Assembly (NCBI GenBank): GCA_017614625.1
Contig: JAGABK010000174.1
Coordinates: 1 to 11,201 of the forward strand
Reading direction: 5' to 3'
DNA from: Spirochaetales bacterium
GTDB lineage: Bacteria; Spirochaetota; Spirochaetia; Sphaerochaetales; Sphaerochaetaceae
Length of the DNA: 11,201 bases
A program made the translations under genes and the position numbers. Position 1 is the first letter of the stretch. Each line of letters starts with the position of its first letter. The notes under the pieces were generated by a model, which was not told the DNA's origin, ran no database searches, and worked only from the letters and a program-made list of their open reading frames with translations. Below are positions 1-7,380 of this stretch, one piece after another.

Positions 1-1475
1 ACCGCGCCGTCATAAGGGTCTGTGGCGTAGCTGCCCTCGGGGACGTTGTAGTTCTTCGGGTCGTAGCCCCAGTTGAACTGCGGCGTGTCGAGCCTGGACT
101 CATCGACCGTGGCGTAGTCGTACACCGGCTGGAGATGGACATGCGTGATTCCCAGCTCCTTGAGGTAGTCGACTCCGACGGAAAGTCCGCTCGAGTTCTT
201 GAGACCCGTCTCGGTGAAGGCGAGGTACTTGCCGGGATACTGCGAGGAGGCGATCGTGTTGGAGAAGTCCCTCACGTGCACTTCCCAGATCACCGCGTCG
301 GAATAGTTCTTCAGCGTTACGTAGGTATCATTGGCGAAGCCTTCCGGATCCGTGGAGTCGAGGTCGATCACCATGCCGCGGTTTCCGTTGACTCCGGCGG
401 TCCTTGCGTACGGGTCCACGGCTTCCTGCGTTCCGGCCGCGGTCGTCACTTCATATGTGTAGTAGGTTCCGCTCGAGCAGGCATATGAGATGCTCCAGAC
501 GCCCTTGTCCTGCCGCTCCATGGGAACGGATGCGAATGCCGGGGTGCCGTCTCCTGCCTCGTAGAGCTTCAGGACCACGGAAGATGCGGTGGGAGCCCAG
601 ACCTTGAAGACCGTTCCGTCGGCCGTGACGGTGGCTCCGAGGTCGTCCCCGTCGTATGTGTAGTTCTCGATGAAGTACTGCGAGTCGAAGATCTCGGTGG
701 GAACGGCGTTCCTTGTTCCGTATCCTTCGATCGTGACGGAATACTCCTTCGTGATGTCCAGGTTCTCGGCGAGGGTGAGGACGCCGCTTGTGCCGTTGGC
801 CCAGAGGTCGCTCACGGCCGTCACCTCGATCTTCCTTCCGTTCTCGGTGACGGTGAAGGAGGCCGGATTGCCGGCGATCTCGGAGTTGCCCGGTGCTATG
901 AAGAAGCGGATCCTGTTCATGTCGGTGATTCCGGCGAGGTTGAAGAACCTGATGGGCTCGAGGGTCTTTCCGCCGTCGGCGCTCCTGTACTGTCCGCCGT
1001 CTCCGGTGACCAGGTAGATTTCAGTCGTCTTGCCCGTAATGACCGCCGACCTGTCTTCGGGCCAGTCCTTGTTGGCGTTGCCCCAGTAGTTCTGACAAGG
1101 GTCTGAACAGTCGGTTCTGACGATAAAACCGACCTCATCTATGCCTTCCGGGACATCGATCGTGCATTTGAGTCCGTACCCGCATTCCTTCACGGCGTAC
1201 CCGCTGCCGTCCTTTCCGCTCCACCATGCCCAGATGTCCGTGGTCGCCGGATCGGCGTTTCCCTTCCAGTAGAAGACGAGGCGGTTGAAGCCGTCGGGGA
1301 TCTTCTCCTCCACGGTTTCCGGTTCGGTATTGCGTGCGGTTTCCTGCACGGTCTCCTGCGCGGGGGCAGGGGTCTGGGTCGCTTGCTGCGTTGTCTTTGG
1401 TTTACAGCTTGATAAGGTCATAAGAAGAACTCCGGCAATCAAAAGAAGAGTTGTTTTGAGAATTGTTTTTTTCAT
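1..1475 (-). CDS. pulA: Type I pullulanase, lipoprotein, N-terminal part (runs off left edge)
   Basis: Starch-debranching enzyme (GH13) that hydrolyses alpha-1,6 bonds in pullulan and branched maltodextrins, predicted to be anchored outside the cytoplasmic membrane. 491 residues are visible and the frame is open throughout. A lipoprotein signal (residues 1-24, lipobox ending LSSC, Cys24) is followed by a Thr/Gln/Pro/Glu linker to about 58. Next comes a PUD/CBM41-like starch-binding module at about 63-160 (LVFYWKGNADPATTDIW). A poorly assigned beta region at about 172-275 follows, then a CBM48-type module at about 278-375 (VFKVWAPTASSVVLKLYEAG, AVDPYA). The start of the catalytic barrel shows IWEVHVRDFS (396-405), LGITHVHLQPVYDY (441-454) and FNWGYDPKNYNVPEGSYATD (467-486), the type I pullulanase signature. 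The catalytic Asp/Glu/Asp lie beyond the edge. The ATG overlaps the TGA of the upstream flavodoxin-like gene (TGATG), so translation is probably coupled. The family call is very secure; activity cannot be judged from this half. Confidence 0.95.
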   Translation of the reverse strand, partial: MKKTILKTTLLLIAGVLLMTLSSCKPKTTQQATQTPAPAQETVQETARNTEPETVEEKIPDGFNRLVFYWKGNADPATTDIWAWWSGKDGSGYAVKECGYGLKCTIDVPEGIDEVGFIVRTDCSDPCQNYWGNANKDWPEDRSAVITGKTTEIYLVTGDGGQYRSADGGKTLEPIRFFNLAGITDMNRIRFFIAPGNSEIAGNPASFTVTENGRKIEVTAVSDLWANGTSGVLTLAENLDITKEYSVTIEGYGTRNAVPTEIFDSQYFIENYTYDGDDLGATVTADGTVFKVWAPTASSVVLKLYEAGDGTPAFASVPMERQDKGVWSISYACSSGTYYTYEVTTAAGTQEAVDPYARTAGVNGNRGMVIDLDSTDPEGFANDTYVTLKNYSDAVIWEVHVRDFSNTIASSQYPGKYLAFTETGLKNSSGLSVGVDYLKELGITHVHLQPVYDYATVDESRLDTPQFNWGYDPKNYNVPEGSYATDPYDGA

Positions 1476-2065
1476 CAGTCCTGGATGTAGGAGGCGAGGT
1501 CTCCGGCGTAGAGTTCGATTTCTTCTCCGAGGAGGGAAGACGGTCTGACAATGCTTTCCCCGCCTTCGAGGTGGGCGATTCCCTGCACCGGCTGGTAGCA
1601 GGACTGCTTGCCCGGACGGGTGGCGAACGGGATGTGGATCATTCCGTGCTGCTGAGCCCAGTAGACCATGGTGTCAAGGGCCCTGGACCCGTCGCCGATC
1701 GAATAGCGGCTGGAAGTGAAGCATGCGAAGAACTTGTCCGAGAGGGCCTGGTCCTCGCACATCTGGACGGTGCTGTCCATGAAGGTCTTCATCTCCGCCG
1801 AAACGTTTCCGAACACCGAGGGGCATCCGAAGATGATCATGTCGCTCTTGAGAAGCTTCTCCGGCGTGACGACCGGAAGGCTCACGACGTCCTCGTAATA
1901 GTCGTTGACCGTCTCGTCCCTGTTCGCCCAGATGTGGAGATCGGGGTCTTCGACACGGTAGAACCTCACGTCGACGTTCCTCTTGGCGAGAGCTTCCTTA
2001 AGACAGGAACCGATTATGTAACAGTTGCCACTGACACTGTGAATGACGATGCTGCAGCGCTTCAT
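1475..2065 (-). CDS. Flavodoxin-fold protein (WrbA-/NADPH-quinone reductase-like)
   Basis: A 196-residue cytoplasmic protein predicted to bind FMN. The N-terminal strand and phosphate-loop region read SIVIHSVSGN (residues 5-14), where flavodoxins have a Ser/Thr-rich T-x-S/T-G-N loop. The segment FGCPSVFGNVSAEMKTFMDS matches the second flavin-contacting loop of WrbA-type flavodoxins (G-x-P-T-x-F-G-N-x-x-A-x-M-K-x-F-x-D). The length, about 200 residues, fits the WrbA/flavodoxin_2 class. I chose the ATG at 2065 because AAGGAGGT lies five bases upstream. An ATG eight codons earlier (2089) has no such site in front of it. The stop overlaps the start of the pullulanase gene, so the two are probably one transcript, read from the promoter in 2104-2134. 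Its connection to starch breakdown is unclear: it could be a redox or stress protein that merely shares the transcript. The electron donor and substrate cannot be read from sequence. Confidence 0.85.
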   Translation of the reverse strand: MKRCSIVIHSVSGNCYIIGSCLKEALAKRNVDVRFYRVEDPDLHIWANRDETVNDYYEDVVSLPVVTPEKLLKSDMIIFGCPSVFGNVSAEMKTFMDSTVQMCEDQALSDKFFACFTSSRYSIGDGSRALDTMVYWAQQHGMIHIPFATRPGKQSCYQPVQGIAHLEGGESIVRPSSLLGEEIELYAGDLASYIQD

Positions 2066-2075
2066 CCTGAACCTC
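2066..2075 (-). promoter_or_regulatory. Strong ribosome binding site of the flavodoxin-like gene
   Basis: On the minus strand the sequence just before the ATG at 2065 reads AAGGAGGTTCAGG, a near-perfect anti-Shine-Dalgarno match at standard spacing. It decides the start in favour of 2065 over the in-frame ATG at 2089. Confidence 0.85.
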
Positions 2076-2103
2076 CTTCGAATCTGCAAATACCCTTTCT
2101 CAG

Positions 2104-2134
2104 ATTATACAACGGCAGGGGCGTATTCGTCCAA
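2104..2134 (-). promoter_or_regulatory. Candidate promoter of the flavodoxin-pullulanase transcript
   Basis: On the minus strand there is a perfect TATAAT (2109 to 2104) preceded by TTGGAC (2134 to 2129) at 19 bp, slightly longer than the ideal spacing. It lies about 40 bp upstream of the strong ribosome binding site, a sensible leader length. The -10 match is perfect and the -35 match moderate. No operator could be recognised. Confidence 0.5.
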
Positions 2135-2148
2135 TGTATAGATTGTTA

Positions 2149-2176
2149 TTTACAAAACGGCGGCGATTGGTATAAC
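2149..2176 (+). promoter_or_regulatory. Candidate promoter of the exported protein-MATE-DUF3899 transcript
   Basis: TTTACA (2149-2154) and TATAAC (2171-2176) are separated by 16 bp. They lie about 60 bp before the ATG at 2235 and diverge from the minus-strand promoter in the same 169-bp gap. The overlapping TATAGT at 2178-2183 is an alternative -10. The two divergent promoters are only about 15 bp apart, so a regulator bound between them could affect both transcripts. That is inference; no clear operator is visible. Confidence 0.45.
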
Positions 2177-2234
2177 TTATAGTGCAGGAAAGCAAAAATT
2201 CAATTAAGGCATTGAAAAGCCGGAAGGGGCCCGG

Positions 2235-2861
2235 ATGAAAAAGACAGCTATTTTGGCGGCAATGATTCTCGTATTCGCGATGCAGGTTCTTCCTGCGGTC
2301 ACGTCGCGTGTCGTTCTCGCAAGCTCCGTCGTCAACAGGACGCAGACCAATCCCGCGGTCATCGTGAACATCCAGACGGCCGATCTCTCCGCGCGTGTCG
2401 AGACAGGTCTTGAGACCACGACGATCACCGACCTCAACCTGTCCGAGAACGGATCCATCACGTTCTCGCTCATGACTTCCGCCGAGGTCTACATCAGCAA
2501 CGGTACGGTCAAGAGCGGACTGGATATCGAAATCGTGGCAGAGGGCTTTCACCGCTACGACTACGATTCGTCCAATTCTTCGACCAGGACATACAACGAC
2601 GAGAAGTATCTTGTAGAAAAGAACGCCGTTCCTCTTGATTCCATGACTCCGGAAATTGATATCCCCCAGTTCTACGGTTCCGACGAGAACTGTGCCGTCA
2701 AGCACTCCGGATCCGGCAACAGGATCGAAGTCGAGTTCAGCCAGGGCGTGACAAGGGCCGACCTCACTCTGGCCACCTTCACCGTTTCCTGGAAGGGTGC
2801 GGAGAAACTCGATCCCGGCGTCTACAAGGCGATGGTCTCCGTAATCTACAGCACGCCTTAA
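2235..2861 (+). CDS. Secreted beta-rich protein of unknown function
   Basis: A 208-residue protein that I do not recognise. It starts with a typical signal peptide: Lys2-Lys3, then a hydrophobic core to about residue 22. Cleavage is likely either near Ala21-Ser24 or after VLA at 27-29. There is no lipobox cysteine. The mature part is rich in Thr, Ser, Val and Ile with alternating hydrophobic residues and few predicted helices, suggesting a beta-sandwich. The C-terminus (LDPGVYKAMVSVIYSTP) resembles the last strand pair of pilin- or spore-coat-U-like domains (P-G-x-Y-x-x-x-V-x-V-x-Y), but only in pattern. The segment RYDYDSSNSSTRTYNDEKY (113-131) looks like an exposed loop. The ribosome binding site is AAGGGG, six bases upstream. 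It is first in a tight unit with a MATE exporter starting three bases after its stop. It could be a periplasmic or surface structural protein; the function is unknown. Confidence 0.8.
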   Translation: MKKTAILAAMILVFAMQVLPAVTSRVVLASSVVNRTQTNPAVIVNIQTADLSARVETGLETTTITDLNLSENGSITFSLMTSAEVYISNGTVKSGLDIEIVAEGFHRYDYDSSNSSTRTYNDEKYLVEKNAVPLDSMTPEIDIPQFYGSDENCAVKHSGSGNRIEVEFSQGVTRADLTLATFTVSWKGAEKLDPGVYKAMVSVIYSTP

Positions 2862-2864
2862 GCA

Positions 2865-4277
2865 ATGGATGACCGGAAGGGCTTCAATTATCCGAAATTC
2901 ATAAAGAACGTCGCGGTCATAGCGATTCCCGTAGCACTCCAGAACCTTCTCACGTCCACAGGGTCCATGGTCGACACCATGATGATCGCCCGTCTGGGCG
3001 AGACCGTAGTGGGCGCAGTGGGTTTGTGCGCGCAGTACGCGACCCTCATGATTTCCGGCTACTGGGGTTTCGTCGCAAGCGGCCTGCTGTTCATATCCCA
3101 GTACTGGGGCGCCCAGGACGAGGAGGGGATATGCCGCAGCTACGGCCTCATGCTCACATGCATCATGACGGTGGCGGCTCTCTTCGCCTCCGGAGCGCTT
3201 TTCGCTCCCCGGGCCATCATGAGGCTGTACACCGACAACGAGGCCATAAGGGAGATAGGGGTCCGCTACCTGAAAGTGGTGGGCTTCGCCTATCCGCTTC
3301 AGCTCATGTCCATTTCCGCCAGCACCCTGCTGAGGGCGACCGAACGCGTAAGGATACCCCTGTATGCGGCCATCGCCAGTGTTTTCACCAACATCTTCCT
3401 GAACTGGGTCTTCATTTACGGAAACCTGGGCTGTCCTGCCATGGGCGTGGAGGGCGCCGCGCTGGCCACAATCTGCGCCTCCGCGCTGAACCTCGCCATC
3501 ATCTTCGCCGGCTGCCTTGTCATCAGGTATCAGTTCATATTCAGGGTCAGGGCGCACTTCAGATGGGCGCGCGACAAGGTCCGTCTGTTCTTCTCCCGCT
3601 GCTATCCCATTCTCCTGAACGAGGTGTTCCTGGGAATAGGGAACATGACGATAAACGTCGTCCTGGGAAGGCAGAGCACCCCGGTCATAGCCGCAGTCGC
3701 CGTCATGAGGACCCTCGAGGGTCTGATCATAGGGTTCTTCAGCGGCTTCGCATCCGCATCGTCCGTGCTGGTGGGCAAGGACGTGGGCGCCGGCAGGCTT
3801 GAGAGCGCCTATTCCAAGGCGGTGCGCCTCATCCCGCTCTGTGTGGCGACAATCGCCGTGGCCGGGATCTTCATCAACATCTTCAGGCCCCGGATGGCCA
3901 CCGCCATGAGCCTTACGGGCGAAGCCTGGGACATAGCCAACTACATAATGATGATGTTCACCATCGTCGCGGTGATCAGGATGGGCAACTGGTGCATGAA
4001 CGACACGTTCAGGGCCTCCGGCGACGCCGTGACGGGCACGGTGCTGGAGCTGGTGTTCATGTACGCCATGGTCATCCCCGCAGTCTGCATCGCCGGTCTG
4101 AAGCTCAGGGTCTCCATTTACGTTCTTTTCCCGCTCATCTATTGCGACGAGCCGGTAAGATTCGTGATAATGGCATTGCACCTCAGAAGCGGCCGGTGGA
4201 TACGCCCTGTCACGAAGCAGGGAATCAAAAGCCTTGCGGATTTCCGCTTCAGGGGAGGGAGAAGGAAAGGAAGATGA
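2865..4277 (+). CDS. MATE-family cation-coupled efflux transporter (NorM/DinF type)
   Basis: A 470-residue inner-membrane exporter of the MATE superfamily, which uses Na+ or H+ gradients to expel organic cations, drugs or metabolites. The length and pattern of about 12 hydrophobic helices fit the family (normally 440-480 residues). Visible hallmarks include the N-half opening VAIPVALQNLLTSTGSMVDT-like region (residues 18-38), FISQYWGAQD (76-85), GVEGAALAT (194-202), VLVGKDVGAG (301-310) and NDTFRASGDAV (379-389). The C-terminal 30 residues are unusually basic (RFRGGRRKGR end). The ATG sits three bases after the upstream stop and has no good Shine-Dalgarno of its own, so translational coupling is likely. 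Its stop overlaps the next start (ATGA). The substrate cannot be predicted. There is no adjacent regulator gene of the kind often found beside drug-efflux MATEs. Confidence 0.93.
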   Translation: MDDRKGFNYPKFIKNVAVIAIPVALQNLLTSTGSMVDTMMIARLGETVVGAVGLCAQYATLMISGYWGFVASGLLFISQYWGAQDEEGICRSYGLMLTCIMTVAALFASGALFAPRAIMRLYTDNEAIREIGVRYLKVVGFAYPLQLMSISASTLLRATERVRIPLYAAIASVFTNIFLNWVFIYGNLGCPAMGVEGAALATICASALNLAIIFAGCLVIRYQFIFRVRAHFRWARDKVRLFFSRCYPILLNEVFLGIGNMTINVVLGRQSTPVIAAVAVMRTLEGLIIGFFSGFASASSVLVGKDVGAGRLESAYSKAVRLIPLCVATIAVAGIFINIFRPRMATAMSLTGEAWDIANYIMMMFTIVAVIRMGNWCMNDTFRASGDAVTGTVLELVFMYAMVIPAVCIAGLKLRVSIYVLFPLIYCDEPVRFVIMALHLRSGRWIRPVTKQGIKSLADFRFRGGRRKGR

Positions 4278-4669
4278 AGATCAACGGAAGAAAACTCGTC
4301 GTGCTTCTGATAATCTCGGCCGCACTGTTCACAGGGACCGCCTTCCTGCGCGGCGTCCTGAAAGCCGAAAGCTCCAGGGATGTCGTGCGCTGCCTCAGCG
4401 ACGCGGCCTTCGTGGCCGGAGTCGTCATGTCCGTGGCAGGCGGCCTGATGTGGACCGCGGACCAGGGCGTGGCCGACGGACTGGGCTACGGGGTGAGCCG
4501 CATCTTCCGCAAAAGGGGCAGGAACTTCGAGGAGAACAATGAAAGCTACAGCGAGTACAGGGAACGCAAGCATTCCAAGAAGATCCGGGTCGCGGAGTTC
4601 ATCATCTGCGGAGGAATCTTCATCGTCCTGGCGCTGGTTCTTCTTATCCCCTATGGAATGTTATTATAA
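4274..4669 (+). CDS. Small DUF3899-like membrane protein
   Basis: A 131-residue protein with an N-terminal hydrophobic helix (about residues 7-24), a second (about 42-62) and a third at the C-terminus (about 106-128), separated by a basic/polar loop (78-104, including SYSEYRERKHSKK). The segment LSDAAFVAGVVMSVAGGLMW followed by GVADGLGYG fits my recollection of the DUF3899 pattern (LSDxxFxxGxxxxxxG, then GxxDxxxYG). These are small membrane proteins of unknown role. The ATG overlaps the MATE stop (ATGA) and has a purine-rich GGAAAGGAAG directly upstream, which fixes the start. An in-frame extension upstream would lie wholly inside the MATE gene and was rejected. Because it is coupled to the exporter it may share its regulation or localisation; a direct partnership is speculative. 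Confidence 0.8.
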   Translation: MKINGRKLVVLLIISAALFTGTAFLRGVLKAESSRDVVRCLSDAAFVAGVVMSVAGGLMWTADQGVADGLGYGVSRIFRKRGRNFEENNESYSEYRERKHSKKIRVAEFIICGGIFIVLALVLLIPYGMLL

Positions 4670-4706
4670 TAACAAAAACCGAAAAATGGGCCGACTCAAC
4701 TCCGCG

Positions 4707-4759
4707 TTGATATGGCTTTGATTTATAATATTGTAGTAAACTGACGGAACTTTCATAAT
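4707..4759 (+). promoter_or_regulatory. Promoter region of the peptide-transport operon
   Basis: This AT-rich stretch between the DUF3899-like gene and the binding-protein gene holds two possible promoters. TTGTAG (4731-4736) with CATAAT (4754-4759) at 17 bp has the better geometry and would give a leader of about 20 nt. A perfect TATAAT (4724-4729) has no acceptable -35 at 16-18 bp. A short inverted repeat, TCAAC-TCCGC-GTTGA (4696-4710), lies just upstream and might be an operator, but the arms are only 5 bp. No terminator for the preceding gene is visible in 4670-4700, so readthrough is possible. Confidence 0.45.
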
Positions 4760-4774
4760 AAAGGCATTTTTTTC

Positions 4775-4780
4775 AGGAGG
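4775..4780 (+). promoter_or_regulatory. AGGAGG ribosome binding site of the binding-protein gene
   Basis: A perfect AGGAGG sits five bases before the ATG at 4786. This and the lipoprotein signal that follows fix the start, and they suggest strong translation of the binding protein. Confidence 0.9.
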
Positions 4781-4785
4781 AAAAT

Positions 4786-7317
4786 ATGAAGAAACTGACA
4801 GTCATCTTGTTGGTTCTTGCTGTTGTCCTCGTACTTGGAGTTTCCTGTGGAAAGAAGGCTACAACCACCACAGCTACGACAACTACGACCGCACCCGCAG
4901 CAACCACGACAACACAGGCTGCCGCTCCCGCGGCGACCACGACCACGCAGGCTCCCGCGGCTCAGGAACCGGCTGCTCCCGCTCCCACATACACATGGAA
5001 CGGAGCCGCATCCACGTTCCCGACGAACTGGAACCCGCACACCTATCAGACCGCTACCGACAGCGACATCCTCGACTACATGCAGGCCGGATTCTACACA
5101 TTCGACTACAACGAGGACGAGACCGGTTACAAGGTCGTTCCCCAGATGGCAACCGAAGAGCCCATCGATGTCACCGACCAGTACATCGGAAAGTTCGGTC
5201 TTGAGGAAGGAGCCAAGAACCAGGCCTACATCATCAAGATCAGACAGGACATCAAGTGGGACGACGGCACACCGATCACAGCCAAGGATTTCGTCGAATC
5301 CGAGAAGAGGCTCATGAACCCCGCGGCACAGAACTACAGGGCAGACAACCTCTACAGCGGCAACATGGTCATCTACAACGCCAAGGAGTACCTCTACCAG
5401 GGTCAGTCGGTCAAGCTTGACAACGGAGCCAACAACTTCTACGAGATCGCCGACCTCACAGCCGGTGAGAACGGCCAGTACTACTCCGCAGCAGGCGAGC
5501 CCGTCTTCATCGGACTCGACTTCCCGCTCGCATGGACAGGCGGACACACCCTCGCTGATTATGTCAACGCATACGGCGCAGCATATTTCGATGTCACCAA
5601 CTGGGCCGCACTCGTCGAGAAAGCAGACGAAGACGGTCTCATCCCCCTCACGGAGGAGAACCTCAAGCTCTTCACACCCGTCACAACAGGCAACCCGAAC
5701 TGGGGCGAGACCGCAGCCGACATCCCCAACTACCTGGTCTACGAGGCCACATTCCAGCCCCTCGACTGGTCCGAGGTCGGATATCAGGCAGTCGGCGACT
5801 ATGAGATCCTCATCGTCCTGACGAAGCCGCTCAAGGGCTTCTATCTGCTCTACGCCCTCACGGGAACCGACCTTGTCAAGATCGACCTCTATGACAAGTG
5901 CGAGTCCGTCGTGGACGGCGTCTACACCAACACATACGGAACATCCCTCGAGACTTCCGCTTCCTACGGCCCCTACAGACTCACGGGTTTCCAGGCCGAC
6001 AAGCAGTACAGCTACGAGAAGAACCCGTACTACTTCGGATACAACGACGGCAAGGACATCTACCAGACGACCAACATCGTCATCGACTATGTCCCCGAGG
6101 CAAGCACAAGACTCGAGCTCTTCCTCCAGGGAAAGCTTGACGGCTACGGACTGACGGTCGACGACATGGAGAAGTACTCCAAGTCCGACTACTGCTACTA
6201 CACACCCGGCGACTCCACGTTCTTCATGGCGTTCAACCCGGATCCCGAGGCCCTCGTGACCATGCAGCAGGCAGCAGGCGCCAACATCAACAAGACCGTC
6301 CTGACCCTCCTGTCCTTCAGACAGGCAATGAGCTTCGCACTGAACAGAGCGGACTTCTGTCTCGCCACCAGCCCGACGAACGCTCCCGGATTCGGTCTTT
6401 ACAGCTCGCTCATCATCAGCAACCCGGACGAGGGAACCCCGTACAGATCCACCGACCAGGCCAAGGACGTTCTGGTGAACTTCTGGGGTCTGAAGGATGA
6501 CATCGGACCCGGCAAGCTCTACGCAGACAAGGATGAGGCCATCGAGTCCATCACCGGTTACAACCTGACCAAGGCCCAGCAGCTGTTCGACCAGGCCTAC
6601 GACGAGGCAATCGCCGCCGGTCTGCTGAAGGACACCGACATCGTCGAGATCAAGATCGGAACCCCGAACGGAACATCCAAGTTCTACAACAACGGCTACG
6701 AGTATCTGGTCAACTGCTACACAGAGGCAGTCAAGGGAACCAAGTTCGAGGGCAAGCTCACCTTCACACGTGACGACACTCTCGGAAACGGCTTCTCCGA
6801 TGCTCTCAAGAACAACCAGGTCGACATGCTCTTCGGCGTCGGCTGGACCGGTTCCACGCTCGATCCGTACAACCTCATGGAGGCCTACACGGATTCCAAC
6901 TACCAGTACAACCCCTGCTGGGACACCACCAAGGAGATGCTGACCATCAACATCAAGGGAACCGACTACACCGCAAGCATCAAGGCATGGAACAACATCA
7001 TGCTCGGCGAGGTGGAGACGATCACATCCGGAAAGGGTGAGTCCATCGAGTATTCCTGCGGCGACGCCGACGAGGATCCCGAGACGAGGCTCAACATCCT
7101 GGCCGCCCTCGAGATGGCCGTCCTCATGACCTATGAGGAGATCCCCATCATGGACGATGCCTCAGCTTCACTCAGAGGAATGCAGATCCACTACTACACA
7201 GAGGACTACATCTTCGGAATGGGCCGCGGCGGAATCAAGTATTACACATACAACTACACGGATGCTGAATGGGATGCATACTGCGCCTCCCAGAACTACA
7301 ACCTGCAGTACAACTGA
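4786..7317 (+). CDS. Oversized lipoprotein substrate-binding protein of an Opp/Dpp-type ABC importer (SBP family 5)
   Basis: Captures the ligand, most likely an oligopeptide, for the membrane permeases encoded downstream. It has 843 residues; family members usually have about 500-600. The lipoprotein signal is residues 1-21 (lipobox LGVSC, Cys21). A low-complexity Thr/Ala/Pro/Gln tether follows at about 25-67, with the block ATTTTQA repeated. Family hallmarks are YIIKIRQDIKWDDGTPITAK (148-167) with the following DFVESEKRLMNP, RLELFLQGKLDG, SFRQAMSFALNRADF (510-524) and YNLTKAQQLFDQAYDEAI. The extra length includes about 190-300 (many Tyr, Asn, Gly, Asp) and a region near the C-terminus around 715-775. 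Codons are strongly restricted (GGA/GGC, AAC, AAG, ACA/ACC, TAC), which suggests high expression compared with the permeases. A hairpin follows the stop. Some family 5 proteins bind oligosaccharides or metals, so peptide as the ligand is inferred, not seen. Confidence 0.92.
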   Translation: MKKLTVILLVLAVVLVLGVSCGKKATTTTATTTTTAPAATTTTQAAAPAATTTTQAPAAQEPAAPAPTYTWNGAASTFPTNWNPHTYQTATDSDILDYMQAGFYTFDYNEDETGYKVVPQMATEEPIDVTDQYIGKFGLEEGAKNQAYIIKIRQDIKWDDGTPITAKDFVESEKRLMNPAAQNYRADNLYSGNMVIYNAKEYLYQGQSVKLDNGANNFYEIADLTAGENGQYYSAAGEPVFIGLDFPLAWTGGHTLADYVNAYGAAYFDVTNWAALVEKADEDGLIPLTEENLKLFTPVTTGNPNWGETAADIPNYLVYEATFQPLDWSEVGYQAVGDYEILIVLTKPLKGFYLLYALTGTDLVKIDLYDKCESVVDGVYTNTYGTSLETSASYGPYRLTGFQADKQYSYEKNPYYFGYNDGKDIYQTTNIVIDYVPEASTRLELFLQGKLDGYGLTVDDMEKYSKSDYCYYTPGDSTFFMAFNPDPEALVTMQQAAGANINKTVLTLLSFRQAMSFALNRADFCLATSPTNAPGFGLYSSLIISNPDEGTPYRSTDQAKDVLVNFWGLKDDIGPGKLYADKDEAIESITGYNLTKAQQLFDQAYDEAIAAGLLKDTDIVEIKIGTPNGTSKFYNNGYEYLVNCYTEAVKGTKFEGKLTFTRDDTLGNGFSDALKNNQVDMLFGVGWTGSTLDPYNLMEAYTDSNYQYNPCWDTTKEMLTINIKGTDYTASIKAWNNIMLGEVETITSGKGESIEYSCGDADEDPETRLNILAALEMAVLMTYEEIPIMDDASASLRGMQIHYYTEDYIFGMGRGGIKYYTYNYTDAEWDAYCASQNYNLQYN

Positions 7318-7336
7318 TTCTGACTCAAGTTCACAA

Positions 7337-7371
7337 GGCTTCACCGGCAGAAATGTCGGTGAAGCCGTTTT
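7337..7371 (+). terminator. Terminator-like hairpin between the binding-protein and permease genes
   Basis: Arms GGCTTCACCGGC (7337-7348) and GTCGGTGAAGCC (7355-7366) form a 12-bp stem with one G-U pair and a 6-base loop (AGAAAT), followed after one G by TTTT. It begins 19 bases after the binding-protein stop. The U-tract is short, so it probably terminates only part of transcription, or protects the 3' end of the binding-protein mRNA. Either would give more binding protein than permease, a common arrangement in ABC importer operons. Confidence 0.8.
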
Positions 7372-7380
7372 GTGGCGACA

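Noticed and set aside
2066..2089. Upstream ATG at 2089 as the start of the flavodoxin-like protein
   Set aside because: It adds MQIRRRFR before the normal first strand, has no Shine-Dalgarno, and the strong ribosome binding site lies downstream of it, in front of 2065.
1463..2182. A 239-codon plus-strand frame opposite the flavodoxin-like gene
   Set aside because: It has no recognisable domain and lies opposite a clear flavodoxin-fold gene with an excellent ribosome binding site.
2100..4181. A 693-codon open frame on the minus strand across the MATE gene
   Set aside because: It is antisense to a clear MATE transporter. Its product is rich in His, Asp, Gly and Arg with no recognisable domain, as expected from the complement of a C/G-ending-codon gene.
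4696..4710. TCAAC-TCCGC-GTTGA as a terminator of the DUF3899-like gene
   Set aside because: The stem is only 5 bp and no T-run follows; at most it is a weak operator candidate.
4707..4729. TTGATA and TATAAT as one promoter
   Set aside because: They are only 11 bp apart, too close for a sigma-70 type promoter; the TTGTAG/CATAAT pair at 17 bp is more plausible.
4861..4990. Repeats in the Thr-rich segment as a DNA repeat element or CRISPR-like array
   Set aside because: The repetition reflects ACA/ACC/ACG threonine codons and Ala/Gln blocks in a protein linker; units are irregular and in frame, with no spacers.
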